Notes: generated by a model from the letters alone, not told the origin. DNA of 64,000 nt from Synechococcus sp. PROS-U-1 (GCF_014279755.1 NZ_CP047951.1:2480001-2544000), one strand, 5' to 3'. Counted from the stretch's first letter, positions 45,666-54,508 are shown. Translations and numbers: made by a program.

Positions 45666-46459
45666 GCCTCATCAGACCGAAAGCGTCGACGCTCCCAGGC
45701 CATGAGCTGGCCCGATGCATCGAAATGGATGCTGATCTGCTGAAACAACTCAGCGCCGAGACGCCCACCGATCTCAAGGCTGAAGGGCTGCTCCGGTATC
45801 TCACTGGGCACCGAGAACACCAAGCCGTCGGGCATCACGGCTGAGCAGTCGTTGTGCAACAGCTGGCTTGGATCGAAGACCAGTGGAGCGGCATCCTCAG
45901 CCTGGCCGTTCACCCCCACTTGCGGCCTGAGCATCTGCCGCTTGCCACTCCATCCCTGCACCGGCGCCAGCAGGGCCTCGGGTGTCCCGCCCGCGGGACG
46001 GTCGGGTTCCGGATCGGTGCTGTTCAAGCAACGGAAACCCACCGCTCCAACGCGCTGCAAACGCCAACGGCCGTTCCGCGGTTCCCAGAGCAGCACCAGC
46101 ATCGAGCGGGAGCGACCGCAGAACAGGTTGATCTCGTGGCCGAAGCGCGGACGATCGGCATCCAAGCCAAGGCTGGACTGGCCCCCCGCCCCGGGAAACT
46201 GCCAGCAAACGCCAGCGGCGTTGTAGGTGGCTCGACTGATGGGATAGGTGGCCAGGCCACCGGGAGCAAACGCCAGACCCGAGCCATCCCACACCCCGTG
46301 GTCGTCATCGGAAAAGGAAATCACGTAGGTGGTGGGGTCAATCCGGCGCGACGGACGCTGCAGATCCAATCGATTGCTGCCGTCCCGTTCAAACCAGTGG
46401 CCACAGCCCTGCCAGTGGCCGGCGAAATTGCGGCGGTTGAGGGTCCATTGATCAGTCAT
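45662..46459 (-). CDS. DUF3598 family protein
   Basis: A 265-residue protein starting WTLNRRNFAGHWQGCGHWF and with further beta-rich segments, in the style of the cyanobacterial DUF3598 proteins, which are thought to have a lipocalin-like fold related to CpcS bilin lyases. Function unknown. Its start is 60 bases from the divergent epimerase-like gene. Confidence 0.65.
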   Translation of the reverse strand: MTDQWTLNRRNFAGHWQGCGHWFERDGSNRLDLQRPSRRIDPTTYVISFSDDDHGVWDGSGLAFAPGGLATYPISRATYNAAGVCWQFPGAGGQSSLGLDADRPRFGHEINLFCGRSRSMLVLLWEPRNGRWRLQRVGAVGFRCLNSTDPEPDRPAGGTPEALLAPVQGWSGKRQMLRPQVGVNGQAEDAAPLVFDPSQLLHNDCSAVMPDGLVFSVPSEIPEQPFSLEIGGRLGAELFQQISIHFDASGQLMAWERRRFRSDEA

Positions 46460-46519
46460 GTCAGTGACGGCATGGAGCAGTCGATCTTCTTAAGGTCGCT
46501 GCAACAGCCATCCCCCGCC

Positions 46520-47383
46520 ATGGACCTGACCATCGTTGGCTGCGGGTATTTGGGGCTCGCCCTAGCGGAGCGGCTGCAACTGAGACGGCCACAGCTGAGG
46601 CTGACACTGACCACCACCACCAGCGAACGGCTGGAACAACTCAGCCCCCTGGCGGATCGGGTGCAGGTGTGCGACGCCACCGACCCCGCCCAATTGCTGG
46701 ACGCACTGCGACAAAGCAGCAGCGCGGTGTTTTGTCTGGGTCCCAAAGGAGATCGCCAGGTGGATACCAACGGCTATCGCCACACCTTCGTCGACAGCTT
46801 CCGCTGCCTGATGTCGCTGTTGCCACAACTGCCAAATCTGCGACAGATCGTCTACACGAGCAGTTGCTCGGTGTACGGCGATGCCCAGGGTGGCTGGGTG
46901 GATGAAGAAACGCCAGCCGAGCCAGGCCGTGGCCATGGCGATGTTCTGCTTGAAAGCGAGCAATTGCTCAGCGGCATCAGCGACCGGCGGGTGTGCATCC
47001 TGCGCCTCGGAGCGCTGTATGGCCCCGGACGCGAGCTTGATCGACGCTTGCGCGGGCTCGCCGGAGTAGAACGCCCCGGCAACGGAGCCTCCTACAGCAA
47101 CTGGCTGCACGTGGCGGATGCCGCCGGTGCCCTGGAAGCAGCACTTGATGGTGAATGGATCGGCGTGGTGAATGTGGTTAATGACGAACCAATTCGACTG
47201 CGGGATCTGGTGGGGAAGAGCCTGCAGCGCCAGGGTTTGGCGCCCGTGCACTGGCTTGGACACGACGAACCAGGGTCAGCGGGCCGACGGATCCGCAACA
47301 CCCGACTCAAACAGCTGGGTTACGAACTGCAGCACCCAAACGTTGATCAGAGCGGTGTGTTCTCCGCCAGCCAGGTGCCCTGA
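46520..47383 (+). CDS. NAD(P)-dependent epimerase/dehydratase family protein (YeeZ-like)
   Basis: A 287-residue short-chain dehydrogenase-like protein with MDLTIVGCGYLGLALAERL, the nucleotide loop, and YTSSCSVYG with the SDR Ser/Tyr region altered. It lacks the classical YxxxK (VLLESEQLL stands there), so it may be a nucleotide-binding protein more than an active epimerase. The ATG at 46520 was chosen; the frame upstream is antisense to DUF3598. It overlaps moaE by 37 bases in convergent orientation. Confidence 0.75.
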   Translation: MDLTIVGCGYLGLALAERLQLRRPQLRLTLTTTTSERLEQLSPLADRVQVCDATDPAQLLDALRQSSSAVFCLGPKGDRQVDTNGYRHTFVDSFRCLMSLLPQLPNLRQIVYTSSCSVYGDAQGGWVDEETPAEPGRGHGDVLLESEQLLSGISDRRVCILRLGALYGPGRELDRRLRGLAGVERPGNGASYSNWLHVADAAGALEAALDGEWIGVVNVVNDEPIRLRDLVGKSLQRQGLAPVHWLGHDEPGSAGRRIRNTRLKQLGYELQHPNVDQSGVFSASQVP

Positions 47384-47775
47384 CCAGCGCACCACTCCCG
47401 CTTCCAGAATGGGGCCTGGTGCTTGAGATGCTCCAAAAGGGCGGCTGAGCAGCGCTGCGCCGCACCACGACGATCCGCCTGCACTGCGACCAGAACGATC
47501 GGGTCTCCAGGGGCGAGCCTCCCCACCCGATGCAGCACCAAAATCGGCCCTACCCGGTGCTCGTGCTGCAAACGCTGCGCCATGGCCGTGATCTGACGTT
47601 CGCAAAGGCCAGGGAAGTGCTCCAGCTCAAGCGCCTGCAGAGGCCTGCCATCCATGGTGGTGGGACGCACCCGACCAATGAAGATCGCCGCGGCCGCGGC
47701 ATCCCCACTCCAGATCGCGAGCTGCTGCCAAGGATCAAAGGGATCCGGGCACACCTCCACACAACAACTGGTCAT
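47347..47775 (-). CDS. moaE: Molybdopterin synthase catalytic subunit MoaE
   Basis: A 142-residue MoaE protein with IFIGRVRPTTMDGRPLQALELEHFPG, VLHRVGRLAPGDPIVLVAV and APFWKREW, which holds the catalytic lysines. With MoaD it converts precursor Z into molybdopterin. It is three bases after moaD. Confidence 0.93.
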   Translation of the reverse strand: MTSCCVEVCPDPFDPWQQLAIWSGDAAAAAIFIGRVRPTTMDGRPLQALELEHFPGLCERQITAMAQRLQHEHRVGPILVLHRVGRLAPGDPIVLVAVQADRRGAAQRCSAALLEHLKHQAPFWKREWCAGQGTWLAENTPL

Positions 47776-47778
47776 GCT

Positions 47779-48015
47779 TCAACCCCCCGTGAACGGTGGA
47801 AGGAACGCCAGCTCATCACCGGCCTGCAACCGCTGATTGGCACCAACCAACTCCTGGTTGACCGCGATGCTGATGCCCTCCAGCGGGCCAAGATCCAACT
47901 GGTTCCAGACCTCACGGGCCGTCGATACCCCTGGCGTGAAGGGGAGGGAACGCTCGGCCCAACCGGCGCGTTCTCGCAGGGAAGCGAACAGCAGCACCTT
48001 CAGCACCGCGTCCAT
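47779..48015 (-). CDS. moaD: Molybdopterin synthase sulfur carrier subunit MoaD
   Basis: A 78-residue ubiquitin-like protein, VLLFASLRERAG to the C-terminal AFLPPFTGG; the terminal Gly-Gly is the thiocarboxylate site. The long frame to 48396 is antisense to moaB; ATG 48015 gives the normal size. It is divergent from moaB by 45 bases. Confidence 0.92.
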   Translation of the reverse strand: MDAVLKVLLFASLRERAGWAERSLPFTPGVSTAREVWNQLDLGPLEGISIAVNQELVGANQRLQAGDELAFLPPFTGG

Positions 48016-48060
48016 GGCAGCTGGAGCGGTTCTAGCGTCCGAAGGCTCCGCCGCTGTGCC

Positions 48061-48558
48061 ATGGGCCTGTCCATCGCCCTGCTCACCATCTCCGACACAC
48101 GCACCCTTTCGGACGACAGCAGCGGAGATCAGCTGCTGCGCAGCCTTGAAGCCGCCGACCATCGGCTTCACGAGCGACAACTCTGCCCGGATGATCGCTA
48201 TCAAATCCGCCGTGAGCTGAGCCGCTGGATCGCTGATCCCGCGGTTGATGTGGTGATCACATGCGGCGGTACCGGCTTGACCGGCCGCGATGGCACCCCT
48301 GAAGCCGTGGCACCTCTGCTGGACAAAACAATCGAAGGATTCGGAGAACTGTTTCGCGTGCTCTCGTTCGAGCGCATCGGCACCAGCACCCTGCAAAGCC
48401 GCTGCCTTGCCGGCGTGGCCAACAGCACCTTTGTTTTTGTGCTGCCGGGATCTCTGGATGCGGTGACTACAGCTTGGGACCGACTCATCCGAGCTCAGCT
48501 GGATGCCGACACCCGCCCCTGCAACCTGGCCCAGCTCCGGGCTCGCTTGAAGGAATAG
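48061..48558 (+). CDS. moaB: Molybdopterin adenylyltransferase-like protein MoaB
   Basis: A 165-residue MoaB/MogA protein with ALLTISDTRTLSDDSSGD and VVITCGGTGLTGRDGTPEAV, then ALPGS-like VLPGSLDAV. It adenylates molybdopterin before MoeA acts. The ATG at 48061 follows the divergent spacer; the upstream extension is antisense to moaD and moaE. Confidence 0.9.
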   Translation: MGLSIALLTISDTRTLSDDSSGDQLLRSLEAADHRLHERQLCPDDRYQIRRELSRWIADPAVDVVITCGGTGLTGRDGTPEAVAPLLDKTIEGFGELFRVLSFERIGTSTLQSRCLAGVANSTFVFVLPGSLDAVTTAWDRLIRAQLDADTRPCNLAQLRARLKE

Positions 48559-48569
48559 AGCGGGGATGG

Positions 48570-49358
48570 TCAGAACGGAATCGGCATCGTGACCGCTGCC
48601 GGTGTGGGCATGCAGGCTTCAACCTGCTGATCAATCACCTCACCCACCACAACAATCGAGGGTGACTTGAAGGCTTGCGATCGGCATTGATCAGCAACGT
48701 CAACCAAGGTTGCTTTGAGGCAACGCTGCCCCGCCACCGTGCCCTGCTGGATCACCGCCACAGGGGTTGTCGCGGCCAAACCACCCGCCAGCAGTTCCTC
48801 CGCAATCCGGGGCAGGTTGTGCAGCCCCATGTAGATCACCAATCCGTCACTGGCCGCGGCCAAGGCACGCCAATCCACAGAGGGACGGCGCTTGTCGATT
48901 TCCTCATGACCGGTGACAAAGGTCACCGATGACCCCGCCCGCCGGTGCGTGACGGGAATTCCCGCATAAGCAGGGGCAGCGATGCCGGCCGTCACGCCCG
49001 GGACCACCTGAACAGAGATGTTCCTTTCCGCCAAGTAAGCCGCTTCTTCACCTCCACGACCAAACAGAAAGGGATCACCCCCCTTCAACCGCACCACCGT
49101 GCTGTGTTTCTGGGCCATTTCCACGAGCACGGCGTTGGTGCTCGGTTGCGGCACTGAATGATGCCCACGACGCTTGCCGACAAAACGGCGTTCGCAGGCA
49201 TCAGGGACAAGATCCAGCACTTCCTCGGGCACCAGCGAGTCGTACACCAGGGCATCGCACTCACGAAGCAGCCGATGCGCCTTCAGCGTGAGCAACTCGG
49301 GATCGCCAGGACCGGCTCCCACCAGATAAACGGTTCCGGATTGTTCAGCGGTGCTCAC
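48570..49358 (-). CDS. cobA: Uroporphyrinogen-III C-methyltransferase CobA
   Basis: A 262-residue SAM-dependent methyltransferase: VYLVGAGPGDPELLTLKA, VVRLKGGDPFLFGRGGEEA and PVTHRRAGSSVTFVTGH are diagnostic. It makes precorrin-2, the branch to siroheme and cobalamin. I chose GTG 49358, overlapping the upstream gene's stop (GTGA). Its position near nirA fits siroheme supply for nitrite reductase. Confidence 0.92.
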   Translation of the reverse strand: MSTAEQSGTVYLVGAGPGDPELLTLKAHRLLRECDALVYDSLVPEEVLDLVPDACERRFVGKRRGHHSVPQPSTNAVLVEMAQKHSTVVRLKGGDPFLFGRGGEEAAYLAERNISVQVVPGVTAGIAAPAYAGIPVTHRRAGSSVTFVTGHEEIDKRRPSVDWRALAAASDGLVIYMGLHNLPRIAEELLAGGLAATTPVAVIQQGTVAGQRCLKATLVDVADQCRSQAFKSPSIVVVGEVIDQQVEACMPTPAAVTMPIPF

Positions 49359-50017
49359 GGCAGAGAAACAAGCAGATCGATCAAGGCCTGACGGGTGGGG
49401 GGATGCTCCAGCAGAGGAGGCAATCCACCAGCTTCGCTTAGCGCCTCCGTCATGCGATTCGGAGCTAGAGCCAACGGGAGTGGCCGGGCGCGGGGATGGC
49501 GCTGCTGGAACTCCGGCCAAGCATCGAAGGAAACCAACGGCAACGCCAATCGAGACGACAGCATCGTGAGAAACCGATCCGCCACACCTGGACGGAGAGG
49601 ATGGTGCACCAGCACGGCATCACGGCGTTCAGGCAGAGGAAGCGCTGACAGCACAGCGTCCCACCAGGAGGTCCATGCACCAAGAAAGGGCAGCAAACGC
49701 ACACTGGCCCCAACTCCATGAAGCCTGTCCCGAATTGCCGGCACGTCCGTTCGGGCGTGAGCTCCAGGCAGCAACAGCAAAGGAACGATCCAAGCGGGTT
49801 GGAGAGGAGGCGAAACGGCCTGTTCAGCTGTCAGCACCTCGAGCTGTACCGGCGCCGATCGCCGCTGAGCCAGAAGAGGCGGCAGGGATGCCAAACAGTC
49901 GGGAACAGCACCGCCACTGCGGCCGTGCACCACGAGATGCAAACCACGCCGTCTCCCATCGGAAGCGTCATTCCGTAGCAATTGCCACGGATCGATGACC
50001 CTGCCGGCTGATGTCAT
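49355..50017 (-). CDS. CbiX/SirB-like chelatase
   Basis: A 220-residue protein with a chelatase-like start (LHLVVHGRSGGAVPDCLASL), LLLLPGAHARTDVPAIRD and a second half-like region AVLVHHPLRPGVAD. It fits the CbiX/SirB class of sirohydrochlorin chelatases, although the match is loose. Coupling to cobA by a 4-base overlap and nearness to nirA support a role in siroheme formation. ATG 50017 was taken; the open frame to 50305 is antisense to the next gene. Confidence 0.6.
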   Translation of the reverse strand: MTSAGRVIDPWQLLRNDASDGRRRGLHLVVHGRSGGAVPDCLASLPPLLAQRRSAPVQLEVLTAEQAVSPPLQPAWIVPLLLLPGAHARTDVPAIRDRLHGVGASVRLLPFLGAWTSWWDAVLSALPLPERRDAVLVHHPLRPGVADRFLTMLSSRLALPLVSFDAWPEFQQRHPRARPLPLALAPNRMTEALSEAGGLPPLLEHPPTRQALIDLLVSLP

Positions 50018-50044
50018 CGGGTTGTTCTGAACGTTGAGGAAGTC

Positions 50045-50311
50045 ATGGCGCCCCGCCGTAATTTTGATCGTGCTCCATTGGACAGCCGCTCCTACCGCGA
50101 GCCTCTGGACGGAGGAATCGAGCGCTACGACGCCCGGAACGACCGCTACCGCAGGGGATATGACCCCAGGGACGCCCACTACGACCGACGTCTGGACCGC
50201 CCGACCGTGCCCTCCGAGCTGGACCAAGACTTCGCTGCGATGAAGCGCGTTTGGCAAATGCTCCGGGCCGGAGCGGTGCGGATGGTTGGCGAAATTGGAC
50301 GCCAATACTGA
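50045..50311 (+). CDS. Hypothetical Arg/Tyr/Asp-rich small protein
   Basis: 88 residues. The N-terminal half is rich in Arg, Asp and Tyr (RNFDRAPLDSRSYREPLDGG), likely disordered; the C-terminal half (LDQDFAAMKRVWQMLRAGAV) looks like an amphipathic helix. It is divergent from the chelatase gene (27 bases). No family recognised. Confidence 0.6.
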   Translation: MAPRRNFDRAPLDSRSYREPLDGGIERYDARNDRYRRGYDPRDAHYDRRLDRPTVPSELDQDFAAMKRVWQMLRAGAVRMVGEIGRQY

Positions 50312-50356
50312 GGCCTAAGCAGGTTGCCTTTTACGGCCTCACGGGAACCACCAGAT

Positions 50357-50370
50357 GTAGCCGGAATTAC
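50357..50370 (+). promoter_or_regulatory. NtcA site upstream of nirA
   Basis: GTAgccggaatTAC matches the NtcA consensus in full, and the flanks extend it to TGTA-N8-TACA. It lies 199 bases before the nirA ATG. A second, weaker GTT-N8-TAC site is at 50415-50428. No ideal TAN3T box follows either; the leader, if transcribed from here, would be about 150 bases. Confidence 0.6.
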
Positions 50371-50568
50371 AAATTGGCCAAATCACAGCCCTGCAATCGA
50401 TCAACACCAAAAGTGTTCTCTTTGTTACGGACCAGGGCTGCCTTCGCGTTGTTAATTCACTCATCCCAACGCTCCCCTTCATTTTGAAGCGTTGCCGGTC
50501 TTCGGGCCATCTCGATTGATTCGCGCCTCGTCTTTGAGCAATCAATCCGCCCACTTTTCAATCGACTT

Positions 50569-52110
50569 ATGACTACTAGCTCTCCCTCCAGGCCTTACCT
50601 GGATGGCAAGAAGCTCAACAAGATCGAGCAGAACAAGGCGGCCAAAGATGGCCTGTTGGTCGGTAGCGAGATTGAAAAATTCGCAGAACTCGGCTGGGAG
50701 CAGGTGGATGAGACCGACCTTCAACTGCGTTTGAAGTGGTACGGCATGTTCTGGCGTCCGAAAACGCCAGGCAAGTTCATGCTCCGCCTGCGTGTGCCCA
50801 ATGGAGTACTGACCTCAGATCAACTTCGTGTGGTTGGTTCGATCGTCGAGCGCTACGGCGAAAACGGCAGTTGCGACATCACCACGCGGCAGAACCTGCA
50901 GTTGCGTGGTGTGCTGCTGGGCGACCTGCCAGAGATTCTTAAACGACTAACGGAAGCAGGTCTTAGCACGATTCAATCCGGCTTCGACAATCCCCGCAAC
51001 GTCACTGGCAACCCAATCGCCGGAATCGATCCCAACGAGATCGTCGACACGCGGCCCTACACAACCGAGCTGCAGAACTTCCTCACCAACAACTGCCAAG
51101 GCAACCCGGAGTATTCCAACTTGCCCCGCAAGTGGAACACAGCCGTTGCAGGGGCGAAGGACAACTTCCTGCTCCACAACGACATCGTCTTCCACCCCGT
51201 GGAACGAGATGGGGTGATGGGATTTGGCGTGTGGATCGGCGGTGTTCTGTCATCGCAGATGAACGCCTATGCCGTTCCCCTGAACGCCTGGGTGAAGCCA
51301 GACGAAATCTGCAAGATGACCGACGCCGTGATCCGGCTCTGGCGCGACAACGGCGAACGGGACAAGCGCCCCAAAGGCCGCTTCCGCCTCTATCTGGATC
51401 AGGTGGGCCACGACGTGTTCCGCAGCCAAGTGGAAGAACTCTTCGGTCCGCTGACACCGGATCCTGGCTCCGTGTTCAACACCACGCCCCGCTCCCACTA
51501 CGGATTCCACCCGCAGAAACAGGAGGGCCTGTCCTACGCCGGTCTGCACGTTCCAGTCGGCCGCCTGACCGCCCAGGATCTTCAGGATTTGGCCACCGCA
51601 AGCCTCAACTACGGCAGTGGTGAGGTGCGTCTTACCGAAGATCAGAACGTCATCCTCGTGGGCCTTGCGAACGACAAGCTCGACGCCCTGAAAGCCGACA
51701 CCCTGGTGCAGCGCTTCCCGCTGGAGCCCGGCCATATCGCTGCCGGAACGGTGTCCTGCACCGGCAACACCTACTGCGGCTTCGCCCTCACCAACACCAA
51801 GGACCAAGCTCTCGAGGCGGCCAAAGAACTCGACAAAGAGCTCAATCTCCCCGAGGAGCTGAAGATCCATTGGACCGGCTGCCCCAACACCTGCGGACAG
51901 GCCTACATGGGTGCCATCGGCCTCACCGGCACCAAGGCAAAAAACAGCGAGGGAGTCATGGGTGAGGGCTACACGATGACCATCGGCGGTTCCCAAGGCG
52001 CCAACCCAAGCATCGGCGAAATCCACCGCAAGGCCATCCCCGCCGATGAGATCAAGGCAGCGCTGAAAGAGGTGTTGATCGACAAATTCGGGGCCACCCC
52101 GAAGGCCTGA
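50569..52110 (+). CDS. nirA: Ferredoxin-nitrite reductase NirA
   Basis: A 513-residue siroheme/[4Fe-4S] enzyme that reduces nitrite to ammonium with ferredoxin. The cluster ligands are in GTVSCTGNTYCGFAL and HWTGCPNTCGQAY; GSCDITTRQNLQLRG is typical too. It is preceded by a 257-base spacer with NtcA-like sites and followed by an 8-bp hairpin and a 44-residue ORF before the FNT transporter gene. Confidence 0.95.
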   Translation: MTTSSPSRPYLDGKKLNKIEQNKAAKDGLLVGSEIEKFAELGWEQVDETDLQLRLKWYGMFWRPKTPGKFMLRLRVPNGVLTSDQLRVVGSIVERYGENGSCDITTRQNLQLRGVLLGDLPEILKRLTEAGLSTIQSGFDNPRNVTGNPIAGIDPNEIVDTRPYTTELQNFLTNNCQGNPEYSNLPRKWNTAVAGAKDNFLLHNDIVFHPVERDGVMGFGVWIGGVLSSQMNAYAVPLNAWVKPDEICKMTDAVIRLWRDNGERDKRPKGRFRLYLDQVGHDVFRSQVEELFGPLTPDPGSVFNTTPRSHYGFHPQKQEGLSYAGLHVPVGRLTAQDLQDLATASLNYGSGEVRLTEDQNVILVGLANDKLDALKADTLVQRFPLEPGHIAAGTVSCTGNTYCGFALTNTKDQALEAAKELDKELNLPEELKIHWTGCPNTCGQAYMGAIGLTGTKAKNSEGVMGEGYTMTIGGSQGANPSIGEIHRKAIPADEIKAALKEVLIDKFGATPKA

Positions 52111-52121
52111 TCGCTGTCGTC

Positions 52122-52150
52122 GCCGTGACGCTTCCTTTCGAAGTCACGGC
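52122..52150 (+). other. Hairpin after nirA without T-run
   Basis: GCCGTGAC and GTCACGGC make a perfect 8-bp stem with a 13-base loop, 12 bases after nirA. Lacking a T-run, it is more likely to mark an mRNA processing or stabilising element than a terminator. Confidence 0.45.
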
Positions 52151-52182
52151 TCCAACGCAACGACCACTTCCCCCTCACCGTC

Positions 52183-52317
52183 ATGGCCAACCGCAACGAC
52201 GTGTTCTCTCGTTTCGTCAACTGGCTTAGTGCCAGTGGTCGCGACGGAGCCGCCATCAACCGTCAGGGCGGCAGCCCTGATCTGTTCTCCCGCCTGATGA
52301 ACCGCATCAGCGGCTGA
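52183..52317 (+). CDS. 44-residue protein between nirA and the FNT transporter
   Basis: A short ORF, MANRNDVFSRFVNWLSASGR ending LFSRLMNRISG. Two similar amphipathic segments, DVFSRFVNWLS and DLFSRLMNRIS, flank a Gly/Asp-rich linker, a repeat of the form DxFSRxxNxxS. The codon use fits the neighbours and the gene lies between co-oriented genes at short distances, so I think it is real. Role unknown; a link to nitrite transport or reduction is inference. Confidence 0.55.
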   Translation: MANRNDVFSRFVNWLSASGRDGAAINRQGGSPDLFSRLMNRISG

Positions 52318-52351
52318 CATCAAACCTTCGTCCAACTCTCAATCTCAACCG

Positions 52352-53239
52352 ATGGACTACGTCCTACCCAATGAGCTTGTCGACGGCATGATTGCCGCCG
52401 GCGGCAAAAAATCAACGGTCAGCGTGAAGAACCTGCTGATCCGCGGCTTTTACTCCGGAGCCATTCTTGGCCTGGCGGTGATCCTGGCCCTGACCGTGGG
52501 CATCACCGTGAAAGCGCCCTTCGTCGGCTCACTTCTATTCCCCTTCGGCTTCGCCAGCATCGTGCTGTTTGGCATGGAGCTGGTCACCGGCAACTTTGCG
52601 CTGCTGCCGATGGCCACCTGGGCTGGCAAAAGCACCTGGGGCGCCACCTTCCGCAATTGGGTCTGGGTCTGGATCGGTAACTGGATCGGCACCGCAGTTG
52701 TGGCCGTGATCATGGCGATCAGCCTCACCAGCGGCACCATGGATGGCGCTGCTGACAATGTCGGCCCGCCGATCTGGGATGCCGTGGCCCAGAAGATCAT
52801 GGCTCTCAATCAAATCAACGTTGAGAAGAAGTACGAGGCCCTGGGAAGCATGGGCTTTTTCCTCGCCTTCCTGCGCGGACTGGTGGCCAACTGGCTGGTC
52901 TGCCTTGGCGTAACCATGGCTCTGGTGAGCAAGAGCGTTCCTGGCAAAATCCTGGCCTGCTGGCTTCCGATCACGGCCTTCCAATCGATGGGCATGGAGC
53001 ACATCGTGGTGAACCAGTTCCTGCACACCGCTGGGCCGATCCTTGGTTCAGGTGTCCCCTTCACCAAGGTGATCTTCTGGAACTTCCTGCCGGTCACCCT
53101 GGGCAACATCGTGGGCGGCATGGTGTTCATCGGCATGCTCTTCTACAGCACCCACCGCACACATATGGAGAACGTGCTGCCGACCGAGCACGATGAAAAG
53201 CTGGAGCGTGAGCTCGCTGCTGAACTGGGTGCCCGCTGA
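52352..53239 (+). CDS. focA: Formate/nitrite transporter family protein, probable nitrite transporter
   Basis: A 295-residue FNT channel with about six spans. LLIRGFYSGAILGLAVILAL, FGMELVTGNFALLPMATWAG and NWLVCLGVTMAL are FNT signatures. Position after nirA points to nitrite uptake, although the family also moves formate, which is interesting because formate is a product of the two formamidases. Its C-terminus is rich in acid residues. Confidence 0.85.
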   Translation: MDYVLPNELVDGMIAAGGKKSTVSVKNLLIRGFYSGAILGLAVILALTVGITVKAPFVGSLLFPFGFASIVLFGMELVTGNFALLPMATWAGKSTWGATFRNWVWVWIGNWIGTAVVAVIMAISLTSGTMDGAADNVGPPIWDAVAQKIMALNQINVEKKYEALGSMGFFLAFLRGLVANWLVCLGVTMALVSKSVPGKILACWLPITAFQSMGMEHIVVNQFLHTAGPILGSGVPFTKVIFWNFLPVTLGNIVGGMVFIGMLFYSTHRTHMENVLPTEHDEKLERELAAELGAR

Positions 53240-53246
53240 TCCATCG

Positions 53247-53969
53247 ATGAACGACGAAGCCGTTCTCTGGGAACGGCTCGCCCGATCACGACGCGCTCCT
53301 TTGGAGCCCGCTTGGCTGGGGGAGGTCTACTCCCCCAGCCTTTCTGTTGATCTGCAGCGAGCCCTCTGCGAAAAACTGGGGATGCAGGCCGAGCGGGGCT
53401 GGCCCGTCATCCAAGAACTCCTCGCCAACCATGGGGTTCTGCCTGATTTGGTCATGGCAGCAGGGCTGTGCCACCAGAGCGAAGCCCGCGATTGGTTGTT
53501 AGTTCAACTCGAGCAAACCTCGGACAACGAGGACGCCAACCTGCTAGTGGTTCAGGCTCTGGCCTGCTGGGGAGCCGAGGTTCCGGAATCAGTTGTGGTG
53601 AATTGCCTGCATCACCCAGGCCAACTGCACCGCCTCGCCGGTCTGCAACTGCTCAGCTTCCGGTCCCACTGCCTCGACGACGGCGAACTGCTGCAGTTCT
53701 GCCAAGAAGTCTTGAATGATTTTCGCGATCCAGTCGTTGTGGCCGCTATTCGGGTTCTGCAACGCCGCGATGGCGTATTGATCAGCGAAAAGCTGGCAGA
53801 ACTGTGTCGCAACGGTTCCCTCCCTGTTGCAGAGGCAGCATTCCGCGCGCTGGGTTGCATCGCCACACCTGCCAGTCAGCGCTGTCTGCTGGAACTGAGC
53901 GAAGAACTGAATGACGACACTCGAAGGAAGATGGCAAGCACCCAGCTCAGCCAACAGTTCCGCCCATAA
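53247..53969 (+). CDS. HEAT-repeat-like helical protein
   Basis: A 240-residue protein made of helical pairs; segments such as EVLNDFRDPVVVAAIRVLQRR and SLPVAEAAFRALGCIATP look like HEAT repeats. In cyanobacteria such proteins often act as adaptors or bilin lyases, but no motif decides. It starts 7 bases after the FNT gene and is likely in the nirA operon. ATG 53247 was taken over 53193, which lies within the transporter gene. Confidence 0.7.
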   Translation: MNDEAVLWERLARSRRAPLEPAWLGEVYSPSLSVDLQRALCEKLGMQAERGWPVIQELLANHGVLPDLVMAAGLCHQSEARDWLLVQLEQTSDNEDANLLVVQALACWGAEVPESVVVNCLHHPGQLHRLAGLQLLSFRSHCLDDGELLQFCQEVLNDFRDPVVVAAIRVLQRRDGVLISEKLAELCRNGSLPVAEAAFRALGCIATPASQRCLLELSEELNDDTRRKMASTQLSQQFRP

Positions 53970-53990
53970 AAAAACCCCGCTTTTGCGGGG
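53968..53990 (-). terminator. Terminator of cynS
   Basis: On the minus strand CCCCGC-aaaa-GCGGGG is followed by TTTTTTT. It ends cynS transcription 33 bases after the stop and touches the stop of the convergent HEAT gene. Confidence 0.85.
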
Positions 53991-54022
53991 CCTTGATGTC
54001 TTTAATCAAGACAACTGGTTGT

Positions 54023-54508
54023 TCACCACTTTTTGTAAGGCAGAAACTTGCCGCACATGGTGATTTTGACCCGATCACCTTTGGGATCTTCCACTTTGTC
54101 GACATCGAGGGTGAAATCGATCGCGCTCATGATGCCATCACCAAAGTGTTCCTGGATGACATCCTTCAGAGGCATTCCATAGACCTGCATGATCTCGTAG
54201 AAGCGATAGATCAAGGGATCGGTGGGGATCACAGGATCAAGACTTCCCTTGGTGGGGAACTCCTGCAAAGCCGCAGTGATGGCCGGATCAAGGGAGAGAA
54301 GCGCAGCCAGCTTGTCAGCCTCTTCCTTGGAAGCCGTGGCTTGACCGTAGAACAATGAAGCAATCCAGACCTCATCAAGGCCCAAGGCCGCTTCCAGGTC
54401 GGCAAAGCTCATGCCCTTGGCTTTCTTGGCAGCCATCAAGGTGGCAGTGACGGTCTCCTGAGAAGGAGCTGACAACGACGGGGTCGAAGGAACAGCTGAA
54501 ACAGTCAT
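54023..54508 (-). CDS. cynS: Cyanate hydratase (cyanase)
   Basis: A 161-residue cyanase; it decomposes cyanate with bicarbonate to ammonium and CO2. The active-site residues are R102, E105 and S128 (in YRFYEIMQ and GIMSAIDF), shifted by six from the E. coli R96/E99/S122. An HTH-like N-terminal domain is present. No cyanate transporter genes are in this window. Confidence 0.96.
   Translation of the reverse strand: MTVSAVPSTPSLSAPSQETVTATLMAAKKAKGMSFADLEAALGLDEVWIASLFYGQATASKEEADKLAALLSLDPAITAALQEFPTKGSLDPVIPTDPLIYRFYEIMQVYGMPLKDVIQEHFGDGIMSAIDFTLDVDKVEDPKGDRVKITMCGKFLPYKKW

Noticed and set aside
45854-46519. 5' extension of the epimerase-like gene
   Set aside because: Antisense to the DUF3598 gene; the Rossmann motif begins only at the ATG at 46520.
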